A stretch of DNA of 11,076 nucleotides from Oscillospiraceae bacterium (lineage in GTDB: Bacteria > Bacillota > Clostridia > Oscillospirales > Oscillospiraceae). Shown piece after piece: positions 1 to 6,547 of the stretch. Numbering within the stretch: the stretch's first letter is position 1; every line of letters begins with the position of its first letter. The stretch spans positions 1-11,076 of the forward strand of contig JAHHSF010000033.1 of NCBI GenBank assembly GCA_020025375.1. Reading direction: 5' to 3'. Position numbers and translations under genes: made by a program. The notes under the pieces were generated by a model. The model was not told where the DNA came from, did not search any database, and was given only the letters and a program-made list of their open reading frames with translations.

Positions 1-12
1 GAGGAGGAGATC

Positions 13-435
13 ATGGAGTATGTGACCCGCGGGCCGATGGAGACCGAGGCCCTGGGAGAAAAGCTGGCCGGAAAGCTGAAGGCCGGGGACGTAATTGCCT
101 ATACCGGGGATCTGGGGGCGGGAAAGACCGCTTTTACCCGCGGCCTGGCCCGGGGGCTTGGTGTCACCGACCGGGTGACCAGCCCCACCTTCACCATCGT
201 CAATGAATACGAGGGCAGACTGCCCCTCTTCCACTTCGATATGTATCGCCTGTCCTCCTCTGAGGAGCTTTTCGACATCGGCTGGGAGGACTATCTGGAG
301 CGGGGGGGTGTCTGCGCCGTGGAGTGGAGCGAGAACATCGACGACGCCCTGCCCGAGGACTGCATCTGGGTCCGCATCGCCCGGGGCGGGGAGGATGAGG
401 AGCGCATCGTGACTATCGAGGGGGTGGAGCTGTGA
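13..435 (+). CDS. tsaE: tRNA t6A37 biosynthesis ATPase TsaE
   Basis: TsaE is the small P-loop ATPase that works with TsaB and TsaD to transfer the threonylcarbamoyl group to A37 of ANN-decoding tRNAs in the cytoplasm. The 140-residue product is the usual family length. It has a Walker A motif GDLGAGKT at residues 32-39, the family SPTF motif at 57-60, a Walker-B-like HFDMYRL at 74-80 and the conserved VEWSE at 103-107. The ATG follows a strong GAGGAGGAG site at bases 1-9, which fixes the start. The stop overlaps the tsaB GTG start by 4 bases (432-435), so the two are probably translationally coupled. The family assignment is near certain. The promoter lies upstream of the window. Confidence 0.97.
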   Translation: MEYVTRGPMETEALGEKLAGKLKAGDVIAYTGDLGAGKTAFTRGLARGLGVTDRVTSPTFTIVNEYEGRLPLFHFDMYRLSSSEELFDIGWEDYLERGGVCAVEWSENIDDALPEDCIWVRIARGGEDEERIVTIEGVEL

Positions 436-1154
436 AAATTTTAGCTTTGGAGAGCTCGGCGGTCGCCGCGTCGGCGGCGGTGACAGAGGACGAAAAACTG
501 CTGGGCATGGCCTTTCAGAACAGCGGCCTCACCCACAGCCGGACCCTCATGCCCATGGTGGAGGATCTGCTGAAAAATATGGAGCTTACCCTGGACGGTA
601 TCGATCTTGTTGCCGTGGCGGCGGGGCCAGGCTCCTTTACCGGCCTGCGCATCGGGGTGTCCACCGCCAAGGGACTGGCCTGGGCGGGGGAGAAGCCCTG
701 TTGTGCCGTGTCCACCCTGGAGGCCATGGCCTGGTCGGTTGCCCACATGGGGGGCCAGCTCTGCCCGGTTATGGATGCCCGGCGGAAGCAGGTCTACAAC
801 GGCAGGTTTGAAGTGATAGACGGGGTCCCTATCCGCATCAGGGAGGACCGGGCTATCAGCCTGGAGGAGCTCTGCGAAGAGATTGCAACGGACGGCAAAA
901 AAACGCAAATTTTAGTTGGAGATGGTGCGGGACTATGCTATAATAGATTCCAAGAATGGGGGCTGTCCGCCCTTTTGCCCCCGCCCCACCTGTGTCTGCA
1001 AAATGCCTGGGGGGTAGCCCGTGCTGCCATGGAGCTGGCCCGACAGGGAAGGACGGTCCCTGCCGCCCGGCTGGTCCCGGAGTACCATCGGCTCAGCCAG
1101 GCTGAGCGGGAGCGGCTCAATAAAGAAAAGAGGAGCAACGATTATGGAAAATAA
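432..1154 (+). CDS. tsaB: tRNA t6A37 biosynthesis protein TsaB
   Basis: TsaB is the inactive ASKHA-fold paralogue and dimer partner of TsaD, required for tRNA t6A37 formation. The 240-residue product opens with MKILALESSA, carries GPGSFTGLRIG at residues 65-75 and PVMDARRKQVY at 112-122, and ends with the family LVPEYHRLSQAERE tail (215-228). The start is GTG at 432, inside the last codons of tsaE. The last 11 codons look like filler: they run through the upp ribosome binding site, and the stop lies 11 bases inside upp. Bases around 895-950 are clearly AT-richer than the rest of the gene and contain a promoter-like element. In many bacteria rimI and/or tsaD follow this gene; here upp does. 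Confidence 0.96.
   Translation: MKILALESSAVAASAAVTEDEKLLGMAFQNSGLTHSRTLMPMVEDLLKNMELTLDGIDLVAVAAGPGSFTGLRIGVSTAKGLAWAGEKPCCAVSTLEAMAWSVAHMGGQLCPVMDARRKQVYNGRFEVIDGVPIRIREDRAISLEELCEEIATDGKKTQILVGDGAGLCYNRFQEWGLSALLPPPHLCLQNAWGVARAAMELARQGRTVPAARLVPEYHRLSQAERERLNKEKRSNDYGK
916..944 (+). promoter_or_regulatory. Candidate promoter inside tsaB, probably for upp
   Basis: The sequence shows TTGGAG (916-921), a 17-base spacer, and a perfect TATAAT (939-944) directly preceded by TGC, an extended -10. It sits in an AT-rich island within an otherwise GC-rich gene, about 200 bases upstream of the upp start. The -35 matches consensus at only three positions, but extended -10 promoters tolerate this. The inference is that upp can be transcribed independently of tsaE and tsaB, with a leader of about 190 bases. 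Confidence 0.5.
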
Positions 1155-1776
1155 AGTACACATTATGGACCACCCCCTGCTACAGCATAAGCTGACCATC
1201 CTCCGGGATGAGCGGACCGGCGTGAAAGAGTTCCGCGAAGTGGTCAGCGAGATTGCCACACTCATGTGCTACGAGGCCACCCGGGACCTGCCCCTGTCCG
1301 ATGTGGAGATTAAGACCCCCGTGGCCACCGCCACCTTTAAGAAGCTGTCCGGGAAGAAGCTGGCCATCGTGCCCATCCTCCGCGCCGGCCTGGGCATGGT
1401 GGACGGTATCCTCACCCTCATCCCCTCCGCCAAGGTGGGGCACATCGGCCTGTACCGGGACCCCAACACCCTGGAGCCGGTGGAGTACTACTGCAAGATG
1501 CCCAACGACATCGCCGAGCGGGACGTCATCATCCTGGACCCCATGTTGGCCACCGGCGGCTCTGCCACCGCCGCCATCCAGTTCATGAAAAACTACGGAG
1601 TGAAGAACATCAAGCTCATGAATATCCTGGCCGCCCCCGTGGGCATCGAGCGGGTCAACAAGGACCATCCCGACGTGGACATCTATGTTGCCGCCGTGGA
1701 TGAGAAACTCAATGACCACGGCTATATCGTTCCCGGCCTGGGCGATGCCGGCGACCGAATCTTCGGTACCAAGTAA
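1144..1776 (+). CDS. upp: Uracil phosphoribosyltransferase
   Basis: This cytoplasmic pyrimidine-salvage enzyme converts uracil and PRPP to UMP and pyrophosphate. The 210-residue product matches the family length of about 209. It shows ILRAG at residues 78-82, the PRPP-binding loop DPMLATGGSA at 132-141, and the uracil-binding C-terminal motif GYIVPGLGDAGDR at 193-205. The open frame extends further upstream, but ATG 1144 is chosen because AGGAG at 1131-1135 lies 8 bases before it and MENKVHIMDHPL is a typical Upp N-terminus. It overlaps the tsaB stop by 11 bases in another frame. The pairing with t6A genes has no obvious metabolic logic, and the internal promoter in tsaB suggests separate control. 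No PyrR-type leader was recognised. Confidence 0.97.
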   Translation: MENKVHIMDHPLLQHKLTILRDERTGVKEFREVVSEIATLMCYEATRDLPLSDVEIKTPVATATFKKLSGKKLAIVPILRAGLGMVDGILTLIPSAKVGHIGLYRDPNTLEPVEYYCKMPNDIAERDVIILDPMLATGGSATAAIQFMKNYGVKNIKLMNILAAPVGIERVNKDHPDVDIYVAAVDEKLNDHGYIVPGLGDAGDRIFGTK

Positions 1777-1796
1777 AAAGAAGTGCGGAAAGGGAA

Positions 1797-1823
1797 GGAG
1801 CCGGACGCTTTGCGTTCGACTCC
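1797..1823 (+). terminator. Stem-loop after upp, possible weak terminator
   Basis: A 12-base arm GGAGCCGGACGC (1797-1808), a TTT loop and the arm GCGTTCGACTCC (1812-1823) pair at 11 of 12 positions, including one G-U, with a single C-A mismatch. It lies 20 bases after the upp stop and upstream of the next promoter, the right place to end the tsaE-tsaB-upp transcript. However, no T-run follows directly (the next bases are TCTGCC), so it may instead be an mRNA-stabilising or Rho-assisted structure. Confidence 0.45.
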
Positions 1824-1859
1824 TCTGCCAAAAATTTCAGGTTTTTGCGCATCTCGGGC

Positions 1860-1888
1860 TTGACAATGCATTTTCAACTCTCTATACT
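1860..1888 (+). promoter_or_regulatory. Strong sigma-70/sigma-A promoter for the stalk-domain gene
   Basis: A perfect -35 TTGACA (1860-1865), a 17-base spacer and -10 TATACT (1883-1888, five of six matches) form a near-consensus vegetative promoter. Transcription should begin near 1895. The short leader contains a small CTGGC/GCCAG stem (1898-1902 with 1916-1920), followed by GGAGG at 1933-1937, 7 bases before the ATG at 1945. Confidence 0.85.
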
Positions 1889-1944
1889 GAATTCGTACTG
1901 GCGACATATAAGGTAGCCAGCCAAAAACGATTGGAGGAAATAGA

Positions 1945-2649
1945 ATGAAAAAGAGAACCGTAGCGCTTTTTTTGACGCTTGGCCTCTGTCTGGGCCTGGT
2001 AGGGGGGGCGTTTGCCGCTTCCAATAACGAGACCATTTCCGCGTTGCTCAACCGTGACCTGAAGGTGGTCTACAACGGTGTGGAGCAGCACATGACCGAT
2101 GCCGCCGGAAAGCCTGTCTACCCCATTAGCTACAACAACACTACCTATCTTCCCGTCCGTGCCATCAGCAGCATGATCGGCTTGCCCATTGAGTTCGATT
2201 CCGCCACCTATTCGGTGGTCATGGGCGCTAAGGAGACGCAGCCCGCCGCCCTCACCAGCATGACCAATTCCGGCGGGACCGAATTCTCCTCCATCATCCG
2301 GGACGCCGAAGAGCTGAAGGTTTCCACTGCCGATGGCCTCCAGACCTATACCACCGGCATCTACTGGGACATCTGGAACGGCAGCAGCTCCGCCACCAAG
2401 GCCCGGGCCATCATGTTCAATGTCAAGGGCTACTCCACCTTGAGCTTTACCGCTTGGTCCGATGTGGATGCCACCGTGTTGGTCTATGACCAGGACGGCA
2501 ATATCTTCGCCCAGCTGGATGTGGCCGCTAACTCCGCCGTCACCAAGACTTACACTTTGGACGCAAACACTACCCAGCTTGGTTTTGCGGCCAATGGTCC
2601 TCTTGCCAAGGAAGGCACCATGAAGATTCTGGACCCCACAGTGAAATAA
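1945..2649 (+). CDS. Secreted protein with copper-amine-oxidase-like N-terminal (stalk) domain
   Basis: The 234-residue product begins with a clear Sec signal peptide: MKKR, a hydrophobic stretch to about residue 20, and a likely signal peptidase I cut after AFA at 24. There is no lipobox. Residues about 40-94 match the copper amine oxidase N-terminal-like domain common in secreted Firmicutes proteins, including the typical YLPVRAISSMIGLPIEFD core at 68-85. In this family the name does not imply copper or oxidase activity. Residues about 130-230 look like a beta-rich domain (SFTAWSDVDATVLVYDQDG, 167-185) that resembles NPCBM-type carbohydrate-binding modules; that is only an inference. No catalytic residues were recognised. 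The gene stands alone between its own promoter and terminator. It probably has an extracytoplasmic, wall- or glycan-associated role, but its function is unknown. Confidence 0.85.
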   Translation: MKKRTVALFLTLGLCLGLVGGAFAASNNETISALLNRDLKVVYNGVEQHMTDAAGKPVYPISYNNTTYLPVRAISSMIGLPIEFDSATYSVVMGAKETQPAALTSMTNSGGTEFSSIIRDAEELKVSTADGLQTYTTGIYWDIWNGSSSATKARAIMFNVKGYSTLSFTAWSDVDATVLVYDQDGNIFAQLDVAANSAVTKTYTLDANTTQLGFAANGPLAKEGTMKILDPTVK

Positions 2650-2680
2650 GAGTCGGGACATCTCCAAAGGAAGCCGACCC

Positions 2681-2711
2681 GGGCGGGCCGCTGATGCGGC
2701 CCGCCCTTTTT
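2681..2711 (+). terminator. Rho-independent terminator after the stalk-domain gene
   Basis: A perfect 11-bp GC-rich stem, GGGCGGGCCGC (2681-2691) with GCGGCCCGCCC (2696-2706), a TGAT loop and a TTTTT run (2707-2711) form a textbook intrinsic terminator. It lies 31 bases after the stop codon. Confidence 0.95.
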
Positions 2712-2787
2712 GTGCATTTTGCGGGGCAAGCTCCTCTGATTTCCCCAGATACAAACAGGGCGAGAATCCCCCCTCGTTCATTCCACC

Positions 2788-2816
2788 TTGTGAAACCCTC
2801 CGAGATGTGCTATACT
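2788..2816 (+). promoter_or_regulatory. Extended -10 promoter for ddl-murF
   Basis: A -35 TTGTGA (2788-2793, four of six matches), a 17-base spacer and -10 TATACT (2811-2816) preceded by TGC give an extended -10 vegetative promoter. Transcription should begin near 2823. The leader is short and AT-rich, with GAGGTGG at 2843-2849, 7 bases before the ddl ATG. The remaining bases from 2712 to 2787 hold nothing recognisable. Confidence 0.8.
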
Positions 2817-2856
2817 ATTCTATTATGGAATATTATTGCCATGAGGTGGTTTTAAA

Positions 2857-3912
2857 ATGAAAGTAGTCGTTTTGGCGGGCGGTCTGTCCCCGGAGCGAAA
2901 TGTGTCCCGTTCCACGGGGGCCAAGGTGTGTCAGGCCCTGCGGGACCTGGGCCATTCGGCGGCCCTGGTGGATATGTACTTTGGCCTGGAAGACTATGAG
3001 GGCACGCTGGAGAGTGCCTTCCAGGCTCCCATTCCCGAGGACTGGAAACAGGTGAGCCGTCAGGCACCCAATCTGGAGCAGGTGAAGAAGAGCCGCAAGT
3101 GGCAGGGGAAGGGTGCCTTTGGCAAGGGGGTCCTTGACCTGTGTGCTATGGCCGACCTGGTCTTTTTGGCCCTCCACGGCCAGTGCGGGGAGGACGGCCG
3201 GGTCCAGGCCGCCTTCGACCTGTTGGGGATTCCCTACACCGGCTCTGGCTATTTGGGAAGCGCCATCGCCATGGACAAGGACCTGACTAAGCGGCTTATT
3301 GCCGGTCTGGGGGTGAACACCCCCGCCTGGCAGATGGCGGCCTATACTGCCGCCGACGTGGACAGTCTCACCAGCCGTACCCCGGTACCCTGTGTGGTCA
3401 AGCCGGTGGACAGTGGTTCCTCCATTGGTGTGTCCATCGCCAAGGATAAGAAAGCCCTCCGGGCCGCCCTGCTGGACGGACTGAACTACGGTGGCCGTTG
3501 TGTGCTGGAGCAGTATGTGGCGGGCCGTGAGATTCAGGTGGGGGTTCTGGCTGGAGAGGCACTGCCCTCCATTGAGATCATCCCCAAAGAGGGGTTCTAC
3601 GACTACGAGAACAAGTACCAGCCCGGGGCGGCGGAGGAGATCTGCCCAGCCCGGATTCCGGCGGAGGCCGAGCGGAAGGTGCGGGAAGCTACCCTGAAGG
3701 TCTACGACGCACTGAACCTCTCGGCCTACTCCAGGGCCGACTTTATCCTGGACCAGGAGGGCACCCCCTGGTTCCTGGAGATCAACACCCTGCCCGGTAT
3801 GACACCTACCAGCCTGATGCCCCAGGAGGCTGCTGCCGCAGGGGTGGATTATCTGGCTCTGTGCCAGAAAATCATGGAGGCCTCCCTGGAGGCCCGCCGG
3901 CAAGGGAAATGA
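2857..3912 (+). CDS. ddl: D-alanine--D-alanine ligase
   Basis: Ddl is a cytoplasmic ATP-grasp ligase that joins two D-alanines, the dipeptide that MurF adds to the peptidoglycan precursor. The 351-residue product has the usual order of motifs: N-terminal GGLSPERNVS (8-17), HGQCGEDG (107-114), the ATP-binding KPVDSGSSIGVS (182-193), the omega-loop FYDYENKY (247-254), and EINTLPGMTPTSL (308-320). The tyrosine in FYDY (Y248) corresponds to the residue typical of D-Ala-D-Ala enzymes rather than D-Ala-D-Lac types, so vancomycin-type resistance is not indicated. The start is supported by GAGGTGG at 2843-2849. The stop lies 11 bases before murF, which uses the next step's enzyme, so this is a two-gene operon with its own promoter. 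Confidence 0.97.
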   Translation: MKVVVLAGGLSPERNVSRSTGAKVCQALRDLGHSAALVDMYFGLEDYEGTLESAFQAPIPEDWKQVSRQAPNLEQVKKSRKWQGKGAFGKGVLDLCAMADLVFLALHGQCGEDGRVQAAFDLLGIPYTGSGYLGSAIAMDKDLTKRLIAGLGVNTPAWQMAAYTAADVDSLTSRTPVPCVVKPVDSGSSIGVSIAKDKKALRAALLDGLNYGGRCVLEQYVAGREIQVGVLAGEALPSIEIIPKEGFYDYENKYQPGAAEEICPARIPAEAERKVREATLKVYDALNLSAYSRADFILDQEGTPWFLEINTLPGMTPTSLMPQEAAAAGVDYLALCQKIMEASLEARRQGK

Positions 3913-3923
3913 GGAGAAGCGAT

Positions 3924-5312
3924 ATGCAGCCTATTTCTATTTCTGAAATCATGGAAGCGGTGGGCGGGACCCTGCTGGGGGAGGGGGATTCCTCCATCAC
4001 CATCAATAAGGTGGAGACTGACAGCCGTTCCATCACGGAGGGCTCCCTCTTTATCCCTTTGGTGGGGGAGCGGTTCGACGGCCACGCCTTTTTGAACCAG
4101 GCCCTGGAGAACGGCGCCGCCGCCTGCCTCACCCAGCGGGAGCGGGAGAGCTATCTGCCAGGCAAGTGCTACATCAAAGTGGACTCCACGCACCGGGCCC
4201 TGCGGGATCTGGCCAAGCACTATAAGAAAAAATTCCATATCCCCTTCATTGCCGTGACAGGCTCGGTGGGAAAGACCACCACCAAGGACATGATCGCCGC
4301 CGTCTTGGGAGAGCGTTACAACGTCCTCAAGACCGAGGGCAACCTGAACAACAACTTCGGCGTGCCCCGCACCCTCCTGCGACTGGAGCCGGAGCATGAG
4401 ATCTGTGTCGTGGAAATGGGGATGAATCACGCGGGGGAAATCGACTACCTGGCTGAGATCGTGGAACCCGAGGCCGCCGTCATCACCAACGTGGGAGATT
4501 CTCACATCGAGCATTTTGGGAGCCGGGAGAATATCCTGAAGGCCAAGTGCGAGGTCTTTTCCCACATGAAGCAGGACGGCTTCGTGGTCCTCAACGGGGA
4601 CGATGAGCTTCTCTCCACCCTCCGGGGCAAGCTACCCTTTGAGACTGTCTGGGTGGGAGGCAACGAGGGACTGGAGTACCGGGCCCTGTCGGTCTCCAGC
4701 GATGGGGAGCAGTACGTCCACTGCGATGTGACCACCCCCGCCGGGGAGTTTGCTGTGGATATCCCGGCTCTGGGCTTCCACATGATCTACCCGATGCTGT
4801 CTGCCGCCGCCATCGGCGCCCATTTCGGCCTGACCAATGAGGAAATCGCCAGGGGCGTCCTCCGGTTCGCCCCTACCAAGATGCGTATGAACATCATCAG
4901 CCGGGGGGAGAACATCACCATCCTGAACGACACCTACAACGCAAACCCCCAGTCCATGCGGGCAGCGGTGGAGGTCCTTTCCAAAAGCAAGAGCGCCCAC
5001 AAGATGGCGGTGCTGGGAGATATGTTCGAGCTGGGTTCCCTGGCTCCCATGCTCCACGCCGGGGTGGGCGACTACCTGGGCAAGGCGGGCATTGACTGCT
5101 TGGTGGCCGTAGGCGAGAACGCCGAGCACATGGCCAAGGCCGCCGAGGAGGCCGGGGTGCCCGAGGTGTATTGGCGGCCCACGAAAAAGGAGGCCCTCAC
5201 CGTTCTGGAGCAGGTGGTCCGTCCCGACACCACTATCCTGGTGAAGGCTTCCCGGGGCATGGAGTTCGAGGAACTCACCGCCTTTTTGCAGACCATCACC
5301 AAAGAAGCGTAA
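3924..5312 (+). CDS. murF: UDP-MurNAc-tripeptide--D-alanyl-D-alanine ligase
   Basis: MurF is the cytoplasmic Mur ligase that uses ATP to add D-Ala-D-Ala to UDP-MurNAc-tripeptide, completing the pentapeptide precursor. The 462-residue product has the N-terminal substrate motif ETDSRS (31-36), P-loop GSVGKTTT (113-120), NLNNNFGVP (140-148), VVEMGMNHAGEI (162-173), a K206/K208 segment that includes the usual carbamoylated lysine, NDTYNANP (335-342), LGDMFELG (364-371) and LVKASRGMEFE (439-449). The usual central HN..N motif reads HMIYP here (286-290): the histidine is kept and both asparagines are replaced. An in-frame ATG exists at 3861 inside ddl, but ATG 3924 is preferred because GAGGAG at 3911-3916 is well spaced. 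It follows ddl by 11 bases. Confidence 0.96.
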   Translation: MQPISISEIMEAVGGTLLGEGDSSITINKVETDSRSITEGSLFIPLVGERFDGHAFLNQALENGAAACLTQRERESYLPGKCYIKVDSTHRALRDLAKHYKKKFHIPFIAVTGSVGKTTTKDMIAAVLGERYNVLKTEGNLNNNFGVPRTLLRLEPEHEICVVEMGMNHAGEIDYLAEIVEPEAAVITNVGDSHIEHFGSRENILKAKCEVFSHMKQDGFVVLNGDDELLSTLRGKLPFETVWVGGNEGLEYRALSVSSDGEQYVHCDVTTPAGEFAVDIPALGFHMIYPMLSAAAIGAHFGLTNEEIARGVLRFAPTKMRMNIISRGENITILNDTYNANPQSMRAAVEVLSKSKSAHKMAVLGDMFELGSLAPMLHAGVGDYLGKAGIDCLVAVGENAEHMAKAAEEAGVPEVYWRPTKKEALTVLEQVVRPDTTILVKASRGMEFEELTAFLQTITKEA

Positions 5313-5314
5313 GA

Positions 5315-5349
5315 AAAGAGCCTTCCTCGGGGAGGGAGGCTCTTTGTTT
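5315..5349. terminator. Bidirectional terminator between murF and mtnA
   Basis: Arms AGAGCCTTCCTC (5317-5328) and GAGGGAGGCTCT (5332-5343) pair at all 12 positions with one G-U and a GGG loop. A TTGTTT tail (5344-5349) follows on the + strand. The AAAA at 5314-5317 supplies a T-run for the opposite strand. It starts 2 bases after the murF stop and abuts the mtnA stop at 5348-5350, so one hairpin serves both convergent genes. Confidence 0.9.
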
Positions 5350-6373
5350 AACCAAATAGTTTTTGGAGATTTTCCCGGAAGGGGGGATAGACGACCCCTT
5401 TTTCCGTGATGATGCCCGTGAGCAACTCATGAGGGGTCACATCGAAGGCGGGATTGTAGGTTCTGACGCCAAGGGGGGCGGTCTGCACCCCGGCCAGATG
5501 GGTCAGTTCCCCGCCCGCTCGCTCCTCGATGGGGATATGACTGCCGTCGGGCAGACGCAGGTCGATGGTGGAGGAGGGCAGGGCGGTATAGAAGGGGACC
5601 CCGTGGAAGTGGGCGTTCACCGCCACCGAATAGGTGCCGATCTTGTTGGCAAAGTCCCCATTGGCCGCCATCCGGTCACACCCCAGGACCACCATGTCGA
5701 TCTTCCCGGCTCCCATAAGGCTGGCCGCCATGTTGTCAGCGATGAGAGTGGTGGGGATGCCGTCCTGGACCAACTCGTAGGCGGTGAGTCGGGCCCCCTG
5801 CAAAAGGGGGCGGGTCTCGTCGGCGTAGACCATGGAGACCTTGCCCTGCTGGTGCGCGGCCCGGATGACCCCAAGCGCCGTGCCGTATCCCCCGGTGGCC
5901 AAGGCTCCTGCGTTACAGTGGGTGAGGATATGGGCATGCTCCGGGACGACAGCCGACCCGAAACGGCCCATTTGGAGGTTCATTTCCACGTCCTGCCGGT
6001 GGATGGCCATGGCCTCCCGTTCCAGAGCCTCCAGGGCGGCGGGGGACTTGCCGTTGGCGGCGAGACACGCCTCCATCCGGTCTAAGGCCCAGAAGAGGTT
6101 GACCGCTGTGGGACGACTGGCGGAAAGGGTCGCTTTGGCCTCCGTCATTTTCTGGAAAAAGTCCTCATCGGACAGGCCGGAAAATTCCCGGGCGGCCAGG
6201 ACGTAGGCGTAGGCGGCGCTCACCCCGATAGCGGGCGCGCCCCGGACCACCATGGTTTTAATGGCCCCGGCCACTTGGCGGAAGTCGGTGTACCGAAGCC
6301 AATATTCCGTCACCGGCAGTCTGGTCTGGTCCAATAGGAGCAGGGAGTTGCCCTGCCATTTGATGGCTTCCAT
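5348..6373 (-). CDS. mtnA: S-methyl-5-thioribose-1-phosphate isomerase
   Basis: MtnA converts methylthioribose-1-phosphate to methylthioribulose-1-phosphate in methionine salvage. In many anaerobes it also acts in disposal shunts for methylthioadenosine and 5'-deoxyadenosine. The 341-residue product has RGAPAIG (44-50), HCNAGALATGGYG (152-164) with probable catalytic Cys153, and GCDRMAANGDFANKIGT (231-247) with probable catalytic Asp233. The frame is open 13 codons further upstream, but ATG at 6373 is chosen because AAGGAGG (6386-6380) precedes it by 6 bases and MEAIKWQGN is a typical MtnA start. No mtnK, aldolase or other pathway partner lies nearby, and it is the only gene on this strand. 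Related ribose-1,5-bisphosphate isomerases share the fold, but the motifs and length favour MtnA. Confidence 0.93.
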   Translation of the reverse strand: MEAIKWQGNSLLLLDQTRLPVTEYWLRYTDFRQVAGAIKTMVVRGAPAIGVSAAYAYVLAAREFSGLSDEDFFQKMTEAKATLSASRPTAVNLFWALDRMEACLAANGKSPAALEALEREAMAIHRQDVEMNLQMGRFGSAVVPEHAHILTHCNAGALATGGYGTALGVIRAAHQQGKVSMVYADETRPLLQGARLTAYELVQDGIPTTLIADNMAASLMGAGKIDMVVLGCDRMAANGDFANKIGTYSVAVNAHFHGVPFYTALPSSTIDLRLPDGSHIPIEERAGGELTHLAGVQTAPLGVRTYNPAFDVTPHELLTGIITEKGVVYPPFRENLQKLFG

Positions 6374-6399
6374 GGATAGCCTCCTTAAAAAAAGTGTGT

Positions 6400-6428
6400 A
6401 GGGTAGGCGCATAGGAAAGATAAGACAA
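6400..6428 (-). promoter_or_regulatory. Weak candidate promoter for mtnA
   Basis: Read on the minus strand, TTGTCT (6428-6423) and TACCCT (6405-6400) are separated by 17 bases and would start transcription near 6393, just ahead of the AAGGAGG site. The -35 matches consensus at four of six positions and the -10 at only three. It is the best pair I can find in the expected place, but it is weak. Confidence 0.25.
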
Positions 6429-6442
6429 ACGCAGACCCCAAA

Positions 6443-6481
6443 GCAGGCCGGCGGAGCGAGGGCTTATCTGACCGGCCATGC
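6443..6481. repeat. Inverted repeat in the mtnA/ABC-F divergent region
   Basis: GCAGGCCGG (6443-6451) pairs with CCGGCC-A-TGC (6472-6481), giving nine base pairs with one bulged A and a 20-base loop. It sits between two divergently transcribed genes and is not followed by a T-run on either strand, so it is not an obvious terminator. It could be an operator or part of a leader RNA structure. The role is unknown, and chance pairing in GC-rich DNA is possible. Confidence 0.35.
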
Positions 6482-6495
6482 GTCTAACCTGTAAC

Positions 6496-6524
6496 ATGAC
6501 AATCGGTTTTCTTCATCATAACAT
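6496..6524 (+). promoter_or_regulatory. Weak candidate promoter for the ABC-F operon
   Basis: ATGACA (6496-6501, five of six matches to -35), a 17-base spacer and TAACAT (6519-6524, four of six) lie in an AT-rich patch just upstream of the ABC-F gene. Transcription would start near 6531, leaving a very short leader. Other registers, such as CATAAC at 6517, are nearly as good, so the exact element is uncertain. Confidence 0.3.
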
Positions 6525-6547
6525 ATAGAAAATGCGGAGACAATATC

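Noticed and set aside
1021..1143. Upstream in-frame extension of upp starting at ATG 1021
   Set aside because: The 41 extra residues lie entirely inside tsaB, are unlike Upp N-termini and lack a spaced ribosome site. ATG 1144 has both the right protein start and AGGAG.
1797..1829. tRNA-like 3' end (TTCGACT followed by TCTGCCA)
   Set aside because: The seven-base TTCGACT resembles a T-loop, but the flanking bases do not form a 5-bp T-stem and no acceptor, D or anticodon arms can be drawn. The sequence is better explained as the 3' arm of the hairpin.
1882..2781. Long minus-strand open frame opposite the stalk-domain gene
   Set aside because: Its Gly/His/Asp-rich content is the typical mirror of GC-rich coding sequence, and it runs across the terminator and promoter of the + strand genes. 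The same holds for the long frames opposite ddl, murF, the ABC-F gene and mtnA.
3600..3626. Possible D-Ala-D-Lac (vancomycin-resistance type) specificity of the ligase
   Set aside because: The omega-loop keeps FYDYENKY with the Tyr typical of D-Ala-D-Ala ligases, no vanH, vanX or two-component genes are nearby, and the gene is paired with murF.
4217..4230. TATAAG-like -10 inside murF
   Set aside because: No acceptable -35 lies 15-19 bases upstream, and no gene start follows that would need a promoter.
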